Origin: Hydractinia symbiolongicarpus
Taxonomy: Eukaryota > Cnidaria > Hydrozoa > Anthoathecata > Hydractiniidae
Assembly (NCBI RefSeq): GCF_029227915.1
Contig: NC_079880.1
Span: forward strand, 30,621,501 to 30,685,500
DNA length: 64,000 nt
Direction: 5' to 3'
Made by a program: the position numbers and the translations under genes. Each line of letters begins with the position of its first letter. Position 1 is the first letter of the stretch. The notes below the pieces were generated by a model that had not been told where the DNA came from, did no database searches, and was given only the letters and a program-made list of their open reading frames with translations. Below, one piece after another: positions 9,435 to 20,250 of the stretch.

Positions 9435-10016
9435 TTAATATTGTGGCTTATACGGCCCACCACGACCGCGTCTCCCACCACGACCGCGTCTCCAACCACG
9501 ACTGCTACTTCTACCACGATCCCGTCGCCCACCACAAAACTCAACCCCGCCATTATGCACCCAACGTCCAAACACTTCTAGGTCCATTGACCCGCTATGT
9601 CTAAGTCTGTACTGTAAAAATTTTGTCCATACTTGCACTTAAAGAAAAAATAATGTAAAGGTTAATACAATAAGTAACATAGATAATACCTAAGGTATAC
9701 CAAAGTTTTAGATCCTAACAAAATTTTGAATACATGAAAAGTGATTTCTTACTCAATTCCATGTTGGGAGCTGTTTCGGTGGGGTCTTCTTCATTGGTCC
9801 ACTCGACCCCACCCTGCTTTAGCCATCGGCCAAACGACCGATAATTCATGGAGCCAGGATGTTGTATCCTGTGCTCCACGAATTTAGCATAAAGTGAAAC
9901 TATAAAAAACGGTATAATATATAATAACAGGTATAATTTTTTTATTTATTAATACCACTAATAGTAACAAAATCAATAATATACTTACCAAGTTCTAAGT
10001 TAATTTGTGCCGCCAT
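9435..10016 (-). CDS. Small three-exon gene: duplicated FGRW motif and RG-rich tail
   Basis: Exons at 10016-9989, 9899-9753 and 9637-9435 have consensus junctions (CTTG|GTAAGT; TATAG|TTT; TTGA|GTAAG; TTTAAG|TGC) and compatible phases, giving 125 aa from an ATGGCGGC start. The protein has two copies of a ~35-residue motif: YAKFVEHRIQHPGSM..FGRWLKQGGVEW in exon 2 and WTKFLQYRLRHSGSM..FGRWVHNGGVEF in exon 3. It ends in an Arg/Gly-rich tail (RGWRRGRGGRRGRGG). RG-rich tails commonly bind RNA and are arginine-methylated, so an RNA-linked role is plausible but inferred. I do not recognise the family. One motif per exon points to exon duplication. Confidence 0.75.
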
Positions 10017-10092
10017 TTTTTTCTCTATATTTGCTAAAAAACACAAATAAATCAGTTGTAAAACATCACAAATTATTTCTAGATTATCAGTA

Positions 10093-10621
10093 CAGTACAC
10101 TCCCGATAACTCGAACCTCAAGGGACCAAAAAAATAGTTCGAGTTATCGAATGTTCGACTTACCGGGGCATTCGATAACTCGAACTTTGGCCGATAAGTG
10201 AAAATAGTTCGAGTTATTAAAATTTTTTTTTCTTTTCTATTCTAACAAGAATACAGTCATAGTTATACATCACTGAAAAAAGTTCTAATGTGACTCTGTT
10301 TCACTGTAGCGGTAACGTCTCTCTCTGTCAATTAAAATACAGGAGAAAAAAGTTTTTGTCAACTTTGGAAGAACAATTTATATTATTGAAAGAAAAGTAG
10401 TCACTTTTTACCGAGATTGTTTTCATTTTTCCTCTGAAGTTCGAGTTATCGGGGGAATTTCTGTCCAGGTTCGACTTAACAAATGTTCGAGTTATCGGGG
10501 GTTCGAGTTATCGAGTGATTTTTGTGAGAAAGTATTAGTGAAGGTTCAACGGGAATTCAAAAACAGTTCAAGTTACTGGAAGTTCGAGTTATTGGGCGTT
10601 CGAGTTATCGGGAGTGTACTG
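10093..10621. mobile_element. pogo/Tigger-type MITE with perfect 24-bp TIRs
   Basis: 529 bp bounded by identical 24-bp inverted repeats (10093-10116 and 10598-10621, beginning CAGTACACTCCCGATAACTC) with TA on each side (10091-10092 and 10622-10623). The interior holds many further copies of GTTCGAGTTATCG in both orientations. CAG ends and a TA target fit the pogo/Tigger branch of Tc1/mariner. It has no transposase ORF, so it is non-autonomous. Confidence 0.9.
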
Positions 10622-10623
10622 TA

Positions 10624-13115
10624 TATATTTTCGGATGCTTAGAAAGAATCTTATTATTTATGAATGTTTAATAATAAAATTAAAGAATGGTCAAAAAATC
10701 TACAAGGTGCTACATAGTGACAAAAAAATACAGTAGTCAATTTTGTACATATTTATTTGGATATTTATTTGGATATTTATAAAAAATTTATTACGTAATA
10801 TGTGAACGGTCCCTAACTGTCTGGTGCAGACGATATAATGAAATACTTCAGAACAATTTTCTATATGTATACTAATATATATATTTATTATTAATTTTTC
10901 CCAAAAATACCAAGAAAAAAATGAATTTTCGCCAAATGGACAAAAGCTTGCTAAATTAATTCCCTTGTGGTAGCTAAAATTTACTGACTAAACTCACAAA
11001 TAATCTATGCTATGGAACAAAACAATATCAAAGGAAATATTCAGTGCCAAATGGTTTTATATAACAAGTAAATGTAGCAACATATCTCGCCTACTATATA
11101 CGGCCATACGTATCCAGAAGACGTTTAACGTAAGTAGCTTCACAGGTAATTTAAAATCTTGATTTGAATTCTACGTGACGTTACTGCTACCGTATAAAAG
11201 TAGACCTAACAAACAAGTTCAATCTGTCTATTAACTGCAATACTGGTAAACTTCTAATCATTTTTCTCACTTTGCAACCTTGTTGTCACTAGCAACTATG
11301 AGGGGTCCTATAACAGTAAGATACTATACTAATAACTGATATAAACAAGGGGAATTATTTGAGGATTATGATGATTAGAAAATTGTGTAACTCTTAAAAA
11401 TAAAGTTAGAACAATCAAATTTCCAAACACAGGCTAGAACTAAGGCTCTACCACTCCCCACCCTTAATGCTACGATTTCAGAAAAAAGCTTGTAAAGTAT
11501 ATGCTTACCAAATAAATCCTCTAGTATGTCTCATCCTCTACTTTTTTCTCATATGTGATCAATTGCCATTGTTAATGTAAAGAAATTTCCTAAATGATTT
11601 ACAACTAGAATGTTAATTTTCGTACTAAAGTAACTGCATTATGAATTAAGCAGTCAAAAAATCAAATGACATGATCATTTGGCTGTCCAAACTAACTGTG
11701 ACAGAGTAGTCATGAAAAATACTGATGTGAAAAATTAGCAAAGATTTTACTGGTGGTACAATGACATAATCATGTCAAATTTTATACAGAAGGAAATTTA
11801 AAAAGGGTGTGGTTTCAAAATTGTTAAAATAACTTAAAAATTACATTACACAATGAAAATGGTCTCGCCTTTATGTATAGTACACATTTAAATATAAAAT
11901 TAATTAATAAGAGGTACTTATCTGATTGTTTTTCATTTAAAATAACTGCCATGTTATATCTTCCAGTAGAATTTGAAAAAACTTGCTAACGTCTTCTACA
12001 AATTCCTTGAAAGTTTATTATAGTACCTGAAAACAGGAAAAAGACAAAAGAGAGCAACAAAGGAACTGAAACTGTACAGTATCATTCAAATTACAAAATA
12101 CATTAACTTTCACATATTTAGTGCAAATTCAATTCCTTTTTATAAGGTATTAATTGCCGGTCTCCTCCATCCCCTTACAACCGGACCTATCCTCACCGAT
12201 ATATCTCTTTAATGTCCTCACATAATTTTTAATTTTTTTCCTTCGTGGTTTAAAATCAAGACTGTGTGATATCTTAAGTATCATCATGGCCAGTTAAAAA
12301 TTATCATATAATAAAATCTTTTCATAATATACTCATTTTGAGGAACATTAAAGTGTCAGATTTTACATTTCAGGATTTACTGACATTGGTTTCAATAGTT
12401 ACCATACTCAATGATGGATCATACTTAATTTGTAAAAACTTTTGCAAAATAAACACAAAAAGTTCAAATCTAATTTTTGTGTTAACTTAGTAAAACTTGA
12501 AACTTAGTAAAGTCAATCACAATGTTAAATTTCATTTTATGCAAAAAAACATTTCTTTTTTGGCTTAAACGCTTTCTCTCAGTAACGTTTCCATAAATTA
12601 AGTTATATGAACCCCTGGCATAATTTTAAGTATATATACATACGCAATATATGTAACTAAATTTTTAGAATGTCATACACTGTATGCTTTTATTAACACA
12701 TAAAATTTTACAAAAAAAGGGGAGGAAACCAAGAAGTGACCCACTTTTAAATTGACTTAGCTTAATGTTAAAAACCTTTTGTTTTACATTCTTAGAAGGA
12801 AAAAAGACAAGAAGGTAAATCAACCCAAAAGTCAGGTTACAAACTTGATTATATTAGGGCCTTCAGTAACTTAAGACTTGGTATGTGTTAATGAGCATGC
12901 ATTTTAGACAAAAAGCCTTGTAAATAAAAGATTTTTCAGTGTTAAATAAGGACAATTTAAATTTGATTATCAAAACTTTAATAAACTTTGAGTGCACACA
13001 AATGCTTAGGCTTCTTACAAAAAACGAGGATTAATTTGCCTTTAAATTGAGTTTGTTGATAATAATCACACATCGTGATGCCTGATGTTAGGCAGAGTAT
13101 TTTTACTTTATTTTA
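10624..13115. other. 2.5 kb without a recognisable gene
   Basis: AT-rich sequence with no long open frame, no clear exon with paired splice sites and no evident repeat family. Nothing supportable was seen. Confidence 0.6.
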
Positions 13116-13648
13116 ACCATGATTCTTGGATACAGCTTACTATACATTGATATTAAATCAAGTATCTGACTTCGGCTTATTACATCCAATAATTACGAAT
13201 TCATGGGCAGACGGTTGTTTTGAGAAACAACTATTCTGTCTGTTGAACTAAAAATGTTTACCATGATTCTTGGATACAGCTTACTACACATTGATATTAG
13301 ATCAAGTGTTTGACTTCGGCTTATTACATCCAATAATTACGAATTCATGGGCAGACGGTTGTTTTGAGAAACAACTATTCTGTCTGTCGAACTAAAAATG
13401 TTTACCATGATTCTTGGATACAGCTTACTATACATTGATATTATAATCAAGTATTTGACTTCGGCTTATTACATCCAATAATTACGAATTCATGGGCAGA
13501 CGGTTGTTTTGAGAAACAACTATTCTGTCTGTTGAATTAAAAATGTTTACCATGATTCTTGGATACAGCTTACTATACATTGATATTAAATCAAGTATTT
13601 GACTTCGGCTTATTACATCCAATAATTACGAATTCATGGTCAGACGGT
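13116..13648. repeat. ~144-bp satellite, 3.7 units, each with a hairpin
   Basis: Units start near 13116, 13260, 13404 and 13549. Each has ACCATGATTCTTGGATACAG, then TTGACTTCGGCTTATTACAT, then AATTACGAATTCATGGGCAG. A stem-loop GTTGTTT-TGAG-AAACAAC lies inside an outer CAGAC/GTCTG pairing. The array sits about 130 bp downstream of the helicase ORF on that gene's strand. Helitron-like elements often carry such arrays and end hairpins, so it may belong to the same element (inference). Confidence 0.88.
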
Positions 13649-13778
13649 TTTTATTTTGTTTATTTTCTAAATCAAAATTTTACTTCGCATATTGATTTCA
13701 CAACAAATATATGAACATATACAATGTTTTTTAATGTATATTATCTGCAACATAGGTTAATTTCAGTTGTGATTATCA

Positions 13779-15923
13779 TTATGATTGAGATGTGCATATA
13801 ATACATGAGCAATCTGCAGATGGTGAAGGACAAACTGCATCTTCAATATCATCATCGCAAAACTCGTCAAGGTCTTTCAGCAAGTTAATATACTTTACTA
13901 TAGTGATATCAAATTTTTTGATGGTTTCATTCGATAATGCTTTCAGTCGTTGCTCTTCCTCTTGTCTGGCTTTCATACGAGGATGTGTATTAACGTACAA
14001 GAGACGTTCTTGAGTAATTGGCTCGACAAGTGCCCAATTCCTTTCTTTTTCGCATCTTGAAAATGCAGTGTAAGCTGTACCAAGGTTATTTTTTTCCATC
14101 TGAATTGATTGTTGTAACTTGATACGCATGTGGGTGGCAGTTTTACCATCTCCAATCGACATACCCTGACTTTTAGCAATTGTTATCGCATATCCTGGCA
14201 TCAATGGCAGGCCATTTCTGCTGCAACAATTAGATTCACATCGACCTTCAACAGCAGTAATTGGTATCCATGTTGGATGTTCTGGAATCCATATTGGGCC
14301 TTTATAATTTGGGAAATCGACAATGACAGCTATAGGAAATTCAGGTGGTGACATATTTGGCGAATAAAGGATTGCAATTACTTTTCCCATCGCACCATTA
14401 TTAAGACCGAGGCCCGTAAGACCTTTTTGGTTCTTAGTGAGTATTACAGTTGCACCAACTGCCATTAAAGATCTCAGCGGTATTTGACCCAGTTGCTTAT
14501 CAGTCAAAGAGTGGTGTTTACCACTGCCTCTTGATGGAATTACAGCAACAGGCACACCGAGGCTAGCTAATTTATTGTGATTTTCCTCATTAACTTCATT
14601 CCATGTTTCCATCAATGTAAGGACGCGACCATGCGAAAAGTTACATTTTTCGGTTTGTGGCAAACCATCTTCGTAACGACTATTTATATCTTGCCAGTCT
14701 TGTTGAGTGATCGATCCATTACGTATTCTAAGAAGTCGCTGCAAAAGAGCTAACTGATCTGGGCCTTGACGCATTGTTTCTGTAAGAACAATAACATCTT
14801 GAAACGAGCGATAGATTGCATAGCCAGCAAAGTTGATTGTCGAATCATCGTGTTTTGGTGGCTGATGTAGATCCAAAGCACGAATTGGTCCAAGCTGACC
14901 AAGGTCACCAAAGAAATTGACAGCTGGTACACCACCATAATAATTATCAAAGTCTCCCGTAGCCTCGCATAATCTTTGGCTGCACCAGGCCACAAGAAGC
15001 TTCGACTGCATGCTACGTTCATCAATATTAAGTTGAAATAATTTCAGCTCATTGTTTTCATGCATACCTGTATACTTTCTCAGCTTTCTTAGAGATACAT
15101 CACCCAACGGATAGTCAGAAAGCTGGACAGAATTTAAATTCTTATCTTTTTTCAGTTTGTGTGGTGGTGGAGTCATTGAATGTATAGTGCGACCATTAGG
15201 TATGAGGACTGATGCTGCACCAGTTGGGGCCAAGTTCATAACAGCAGAATTTCGCTTAAAAATACGCCGAACGATTCTGGTGAGCGCAGTAATGATGAAT
15301 GTTTTCCCAACACCAGCTGTTCCTTGTATTAATAAACGTAATGGCTGGGTACCTGTTGGCAAAGTTCCTTTTGCAACTTGCAATAAATGCTGAAGATTTA
15401 TACCAATGACTGTTCTCTGTAATTCATTAGCATTTAAGATGTTTATTTGGGGTAAGGTACAATCATCAGCCAGATGCAATTCATTTCTTTCTGCTTCTTC
15501 AGATATAGATTGTAACCATGTGTCAGCATTAATTGGCCATTGACTACCAAAACTTTGAATTGCATAATTATTCCAATCAAATGTAGGCCCTCCATTGGGA
15601 AGAACTTGTTGTACATCCGGCTCATTGATATCAGCAACGTGATGCCTTGCAATATCTCTCATTATCGCTCTGCCTATGTTCATTTGTGCAATGACTGAAT
15701 TTTGGGAACTTTGAGAACTTGCATCTGTATATTGTGATGATTGACATGAAGACTGATTATCGGTTTCATTATTGATTACACGAGTGTGACTTTGTTTTCT
15801 CTCACTCTTTTTATCGAATGATTGTTTAGCCTCCTTCAATGCATCTATTAATATAGGGGGACAGTTTTCAGTTTGAACAAAGGAAGCCAAAGCAGCAGCA
15901 AATGACTCATGTTGTCCCTTCAA
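13779..15923 (-). CDS. PIF1-like SF1B DNA helicase, 5'-truncated (probably Helitron-derived)
   Basis: An uninterrupted 714-codon frame carries the PIF1/RecD-type motifs in order: motif I GTAGVGKT (about residue 201), motif II NIDERSM (299-305), motif III FFGDLGQLGP (337-346), motif V AITIAKSQGMSIG (579-591), motif VI AYTAFSRCEKER (617-628). All core residues appear intact. The family unwinds DNA 5' to 3'; in Helitrons this domain is fused behind a Rep nuclease. The frame has no ATG at its 5' end and stays open across 15923 up to 15963, where the duplicated block begins, so the N-terminal part has been cut off. No Rep motif (HUH) was seen. The tail ends in a Cys-rich CSCIICTSQS. I favour a truncated transposon gene over a host PIF1. 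Confidence 0.88.
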   Translation of the reverse strand: MKGQHESFAAALASFVQTENCPPILIDALKEAKQSFDKKSERKQSHTRVINNETDNQSSCQSSQYTDASSQSSQNSVIAQMNIGRAIMRDIARHHVADINEPDVQQVLPNGGPTFDWNNYAIQSFGSQWPINADTWLQSISEEAERNELHLADDCTLPQINILNANELQRTVIGINLQHLLQVAKGTLPTGTQPLRLLIQGTAGVGKTFIITALTRIVRRIFKRNSAVMNLAPTGAASVLIPNGRTIHSMTPPPHKLKKDKNLNSVQLSDYPLGDVSLRKLRKYTGMHENNELKLFQLNIDERSMQSKLLVAWCSQRLCEATGDFDNYYGGVPAVNFFGDLGQLGPIRALDLHQPPKHDDSTINFAGYAIYRSFQDVIVLTETMRQGPDQLALLQRLLRIRNGSITQQDWQDINSRYEDGLPQTEKCNFSHGRVLTLMETWNEVNEENHNKLASLGVPVAVIPSRGSGKHHSLTDKQLGQIPLRSLMAVGATVILTKNQKGLTGLGLNNGAMGKVIAILYSPNMSPPEFPIAVIVDFPNYKGPIWIPEHPTWIPITAVEGRCESNCCSRNGLPLMPGYAITIAKSQGMSIGDGKTATHMRIKLQQSIQMEKNNLGTAYTAFSRCEKERNWALVEPITQERLLYVNTHPRMKARQEEEQRLKALSNETIKKFDITIVKYINLLKDLDEFCDDDIEDAVCPSPSADCSCIICTSQS

Positions 15924-15963
15924 TTCTTCAGTATTATGCCACGTTCCAACAGAAAATATATAT

Positions 15964-16736
15964 AGGGTGATTTACAGGTTTTTCGAACGAAAATTCAATA
16001 TAGCATTAGAATTCAAAGGTCACTACCATAAAAACCATGGAAAGGTTAATAAAAGAAGTCAATAACAATATCATACCTGATATAACCTTATTTGAATCAA
16101 AGAGATCAAATTTATACTTACGAGCACTAGTACCATTTTTCAAAAACATCATTGTTTATTCTCTGTTAATATAAAACAAAGTATAAATATATATATACAT
16201 ATTAGTATTTTCCAAAGAGGCATCCAAATCGTAAAACAAATGTCTTTTTTTTGCAAAAGACTTAAAAGAAAAGAAGATATTTCAAAAAAGTTATTATTTT
16301 TCATTTTTTGACGATATTCGCCGCTGTACGAAGATGGTCAGTTTTGTACGAGGATAGTCACTCTCAGCGCTACGGCAAAAAAGCCCAACTTCGTACAATG
16401 AATGACATCGTACGGAACACAACAAGCCAATATGGCTACAACGAGCAATTTTCATTTTAAGCGCTATGTATGTGAGACAATGTCACGTGATATTAGTGAG
16501 AGTGACCGTGGCTAAGACCGTATGCCAAACTGATCTCAACTGGAAACGGCATGGTCTCGACGAACCAGATTTTCACGGAAGAAATGACCATAAAAAATAT
16601 TTGGGTAAGTGGGTCAAAAATCGGACGTTTTGAAATTTGATGTACTAGGAGAAAACGCGGAAATTCGATACGCTCTAATATATTTATGGGAACGAGGAAA
16701 ATAGCTTCGCTGCGCTCCCCTTCACTACGCTCCGCA
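15964..16736. repeat. Segmental duplication, copy 2
   Basis: Near-identical to 7113-7873 in direct orientation. It includes the Ginger right TIR and the 318 bp beyond it, which shows that it was copied with flanking DNA and is not an independent insertion. Its left edge cuts the helicase reading frame. Its right edge (after CTCCGCAA) is where the minisatellite starts in copy 1. Confidence 0.92.
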
Positions 16737-16818
16737 AAAATAAATCAATTCAAAGCAAAATTAAATTAAACAAGAAAACTTGTCGGTTTGAACACACAAT
16801 TCAATCTTAGTAAATCAA

Positions 16819-17400
16819 TTAAAACATGGTTAAAATCTGCCGGTGCATGTTCAAGATCACGTCGTATTTAGCCAACCACTCACGATAGTCACCAAGATCA
16901 AACACCATAGTGAACAACGCGGAATTATCACAATATTCAGAGACGCCCTGCGAGAAGACCTTTTTAGGGGTCTTTATCAGCAATGGGGATAAGTTGGAAC
17001 TATGCTCCGCGTTGCTGTCTTGGGCAAGATATCCAATCACATATCTCTTATCCTTGCCTTTGTTTGCAGGGATAGAGTCGCTTAGGACCAGGTTTTCGCT
17101 CATTACCCCGTTCCAGCGCTCCGCTTCACAATAGCTCAAGATCCTTTTTTTCGTTCCTGAAAAGCACCAATTAATAGCTCTATCCATTCTGCGCTTTCCT
17201 CTTGCGATTGGCGACATCTTCGATCATCTTCCCGTAGAATGAGTTACCCTCCCTCCGGCTTGGACGTATAGTATTCCATTTTAAGCATTGATAGATTATA
17301 GTCATTGGTGTACATGTCAAACAATTCCTCCTCATCATATGGCCAGCTGAACCTATGATCAATCCTCATCATCCTCTTCAACATTTCAGCGCGTTGCTCA
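16819..17400 (-). pseudogene. Frameshifted coding remnant of unknown family
   Basis: Minus-strand protein-like sequence runs through three successive frames. An upstream segment (about 17400-17250, FDEQRAEMLKRMMRIDHRF ... MYTNDYNLSMLKMEY) ends in a stop after SKPEGG. A middle segment contains NSFYGKMIEDVANRKRKA. A 3' segment (17217-16819) includes DRAINWCFSGTKKRIL and ALFTMVFDLGDYREWL. The overlaps of roughly 30-60 bases between frames are what small indels in one ancestral ORF would produce. I do not recognise the family. It lies directly beside the duplicated block. Confidence 0.5.
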
Positions 17401-17629
17401 TCGAAATAGATTGCCGTGTTTGTCTCTCTTTACTTTCTCGACCTCTTGACTTTCGGATCTTTTCTGAAGTAGACAAAAAATTGAGTAGGGACTTTCCCTC
17501 TCTACTTAACTACTTGAGCATGATACTGTCGGATGTCATCGGATACGTCAGATGTCGTTGGTGTTTTGCTGATGTCAGCAGTTTTTTTCTCATTTGAGGT
17601 ATCACACGTCAAATGAGTAAAACATTTTT

Positions 17630-17786
17630 GGAGAGGTAGCCGCCCAGGTGTTCGAAAGCGAGGGTTAAATCTCAAAATCTTGTATTGAGTGACTCCATAC
17701 CACTACTAGCTAGGCTTATGTGGGGATCAAACCCACAACCACTTGGACATGAGTCGAACGCTCTACTGACTGTGCTGCTATTCCCC
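17630..17786 (-). mobile_element. tRNA-derived SINE
   Basis: Minus strand. The head at 17786-17716 has box-A-like TAGCAGCACAGTCAGTAGAG and box B GGGTTTGATCCCC, but the acceptor ends do not pair, so it is not a tRNA gene. A non-tRNA body follows, with CTAGTAGTGGTATGGAGTCA and CCCTCGCTTTCGAACACC. Confidence 0.65.
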
Positions 17787-17880
17787 ATTTATAAAATTTA
17801 TTTCTCACTATAAAATTTTGGGAAGGTGATGTTTGCACCTGTAAAATATGCATGGATATACCATACATATTTTAACTTTA

Positions 17881-17900
17881 CTTATTTATTTATTTATTTT
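17881..17900. repeat. (TTTA)n microsatellite
   Basis: About five units of TTTA. Confidence 0.8.
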
Positions 17901-18345
17901 TCTTATTTTTTATCGCTGTTTGCCTTGTTTTACGTTTTGTTGTCGATTTAAATTAGTTATTTAAATACTATTGTATCTATCGACGTTAAATAAAGAGAAA
18001 ATCAAAAAATCAAAAAAAAAATCGTCTTTTAAAAACACGGGAAATGTTTTTCAATAGTTAGGCTTGTCTCATCTTGTGACACGTTTTCTAAAATTGCAAG
18101 AGTCCTTTGTGTACAGTTGAGTTTGTCCCATTCGATGACACGGTTTTTAAAAGATTCCTTTGTCAATAGGTGACTTAAGACGAATTTGCGTACATTTGTC
18201 CAAAGTTAGGCCGGGCCCGTCAATAAAAAATTATGAACACTAACTTTTCCCCCCAGCCAGACCCTTTTTCCCGTACGCTCCCCGGGAGATGTCGGATTGG
18301 TGTATAGATGGACCATCCCGCACACCCGTCCTCCCTAAAGACGCG

Positions 18346-19275
18346 CTAGCCCCGCGTCCAAAGTTGCCCCGGTGTTCTTAGTTGGTTCAGAACAGGTCTA
18401 TTAAGGAGAAGCAGTGCCAGAAAACCATTTGGACTTGGAGCCGAGTTTGAAGACAGTTCACTTATTGCATCTTTAATGCTTTTTTCCGTGAAAGCTAGTT
18501 CTTGTATGGTTGGGGTAGGTTCAGTAACTTTATTTGTTGGGGTTTCTGGCTTTGGATTACTAAACATCAAAGAGTAATGTTCAGACAGAATTTCAGCCAT
18601 CTTATGAGGATTGTTTTCGTATTTTTTGTTTTTATCAAGAAGTGGTCCGACTTTTGTTTTCACTTTCGAAAATTTTTTCGTGTAGTTGAAGAAATATTTA
18701 GGGTTTTTCTTATGAAATTTGTGGCTAATTGTTCTTGTTTTGTTTTAGAATTTTTATATGAATTTTGATGATTTTTTTGATTTCTACAAGTTCTTTGGAG
18801 AGACGCAGGGAGGTGATTCTTAAGATCAGTTTAATGATCCGAGATCTTCGTCGCATCAATTTTTTTCTTTTTCTTGGTATTTTCCAAGGATGAAAATAAT
18901 TTTATTATTTGTCGTATGAGATTTTAAGAAAACGCTGAAATTTGTCTTCTAGGGGTATAGTAAATAAATTCTGTAGACCAATTGATTCTAGAGAAATTTT
19001 CTCCTATATTTTCCCCGTTTACAGCATCACTATGAAAGTTCAAATTATCGAAATTTGGTAGTGTTGTGCGATGAGTTGTTGGGAGTCGGTGCAGTTGATC
19101 TTGTAGATAGTGGAAACCTCAACAAAGTTATGGTGGGACGTAGAACGAACTGTAGGGATGATATTAGTGTTGTGTATAAGATTTGTATTGTTGGTAAGAA
19201 CTAGATCAAGAATGTTGCTTTGAATATGTGTTGGTTCAGTGACAATTTGGTTGAGGTTTAATTCTTCTATAACTA
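18346..19275 (-). pseudogene. Non-LTR retrotransposon fragment (endonuclease end to RT start)
   Basis: The minus strand at about 19275-19080 encodes the C-terminal part of an AP-type endonuclease: LNQIVTEPTHIQSNILDLVL, then TSHHN where the family usually has SDHN. Further along (18663-18346), FTEKSIKDAISELSSNSA and PNGFLALLLL match the start of a LINE reverse transcriptase (the SAPGPDGF region, with PN for PD). Frames change between the parts. The RT core and 3' end are absent. This is a dead fragment, probably of the CR1/jockey-like group. Confidence 0.82.
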
Positions 19276-20250
19276 TCTACGCTTTTGTTCGAAAGATCTA
19301 TTTTAAGGGGTAGCAGCAGTCCTTGCATATAGAGGGTGATGTCGCAATTAAAAAAAAAAACACTGTAAAGAACTTTTACAATAAAAAAAATATATATCAA
19401 TAATATTTTCTTTTTTTTTTCAATCAATTATTTTCAAAAACCATGAATAACAAAAGAATATACCAATAATATACAATTGACTACAGTTTATATATAATAA
19501 AAACCAAGATACAACACTGGGTAAGCGAAAAAATCAATTCCTGTAAAACCCAATAGGCAAGTCCTGTTTGTGCCATCGCCACAACATTTTACTGCGAATT
19601 TGAGTAACAAACTTGTGAATGAGGAAAAAAATATCACATATGAAAGGCTAGCTTATATAAAGTGGCAGCTTGGATGTGATTCTCAAAAAATTTTCATATA
19701 GTCCAGCTCATGACGAAATCGTTCAACCCATAAGGTACGGAAGGTTTGACCTGATGTATTAAGAGTAAGTAACTGGAAATGCAAAAAAATGTTTGTAAGC
19801 TGCATTGTGTTTAGGGTGTTTCTCTCCAGGCCTCTTGAATTATCCCAAATTGGGCATGTTTTCACCCCATCGGGTACATGCATAAAATCTTGTTAAAAAT
19901 AATCTTATACTAGCTGTTTCCCGTGGAAGAATCCACTGTATTCCATTTAATTTATGTAGCAGATATATGTCCATCAAAAAACAAACAATACAGCAGTGCG
20001 CATCTTACATCTGCATTATTATATAAATGACCAAAAAAATTAAAGGTTTTCAACAACTGCAGTATTTATGTGACATTTAAAATCTAAATCTACTAAAATT
20101 ACTTGCTTTGACCATCTGACAAATGCGAAAATTATTCGGAAAGAAGTTTCCAAAAGCATTTCAACATACATCTCACCCATAAAATTTAAATCACTTAAAA
20201 CGCCACATATATACAAAAAAGCTGATCAATGTCAAACACAAATCTCTCTC
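19276..20250. other. Non-coding, with one satellite relic
   Basis: A short diverged member of the CCCGTGGA hairpin family lies at 19912-19960 (ACTAGCTGTTTCCCGTGGAA). No gene was seen. Confidence 0.55.

Noticed and set aside
13792-15393. Shadow ORFs in other frames of the helicase
   Set aside because: Overlap the intact 714-codon helicase frame and have no motifs.
7113-16736. Direct repeats of ~760 bp as LTRs of a retrotransposon
   Set aside because: No TG..CA ends, no gag/pol between them, and the blocks straddle the end of a DNA transposon and its flank.
17716-17786. Functional tRNA gene
   Set aside because: Acceptor ends do not pair; a non-tRNA body follows, fitting a SINE.
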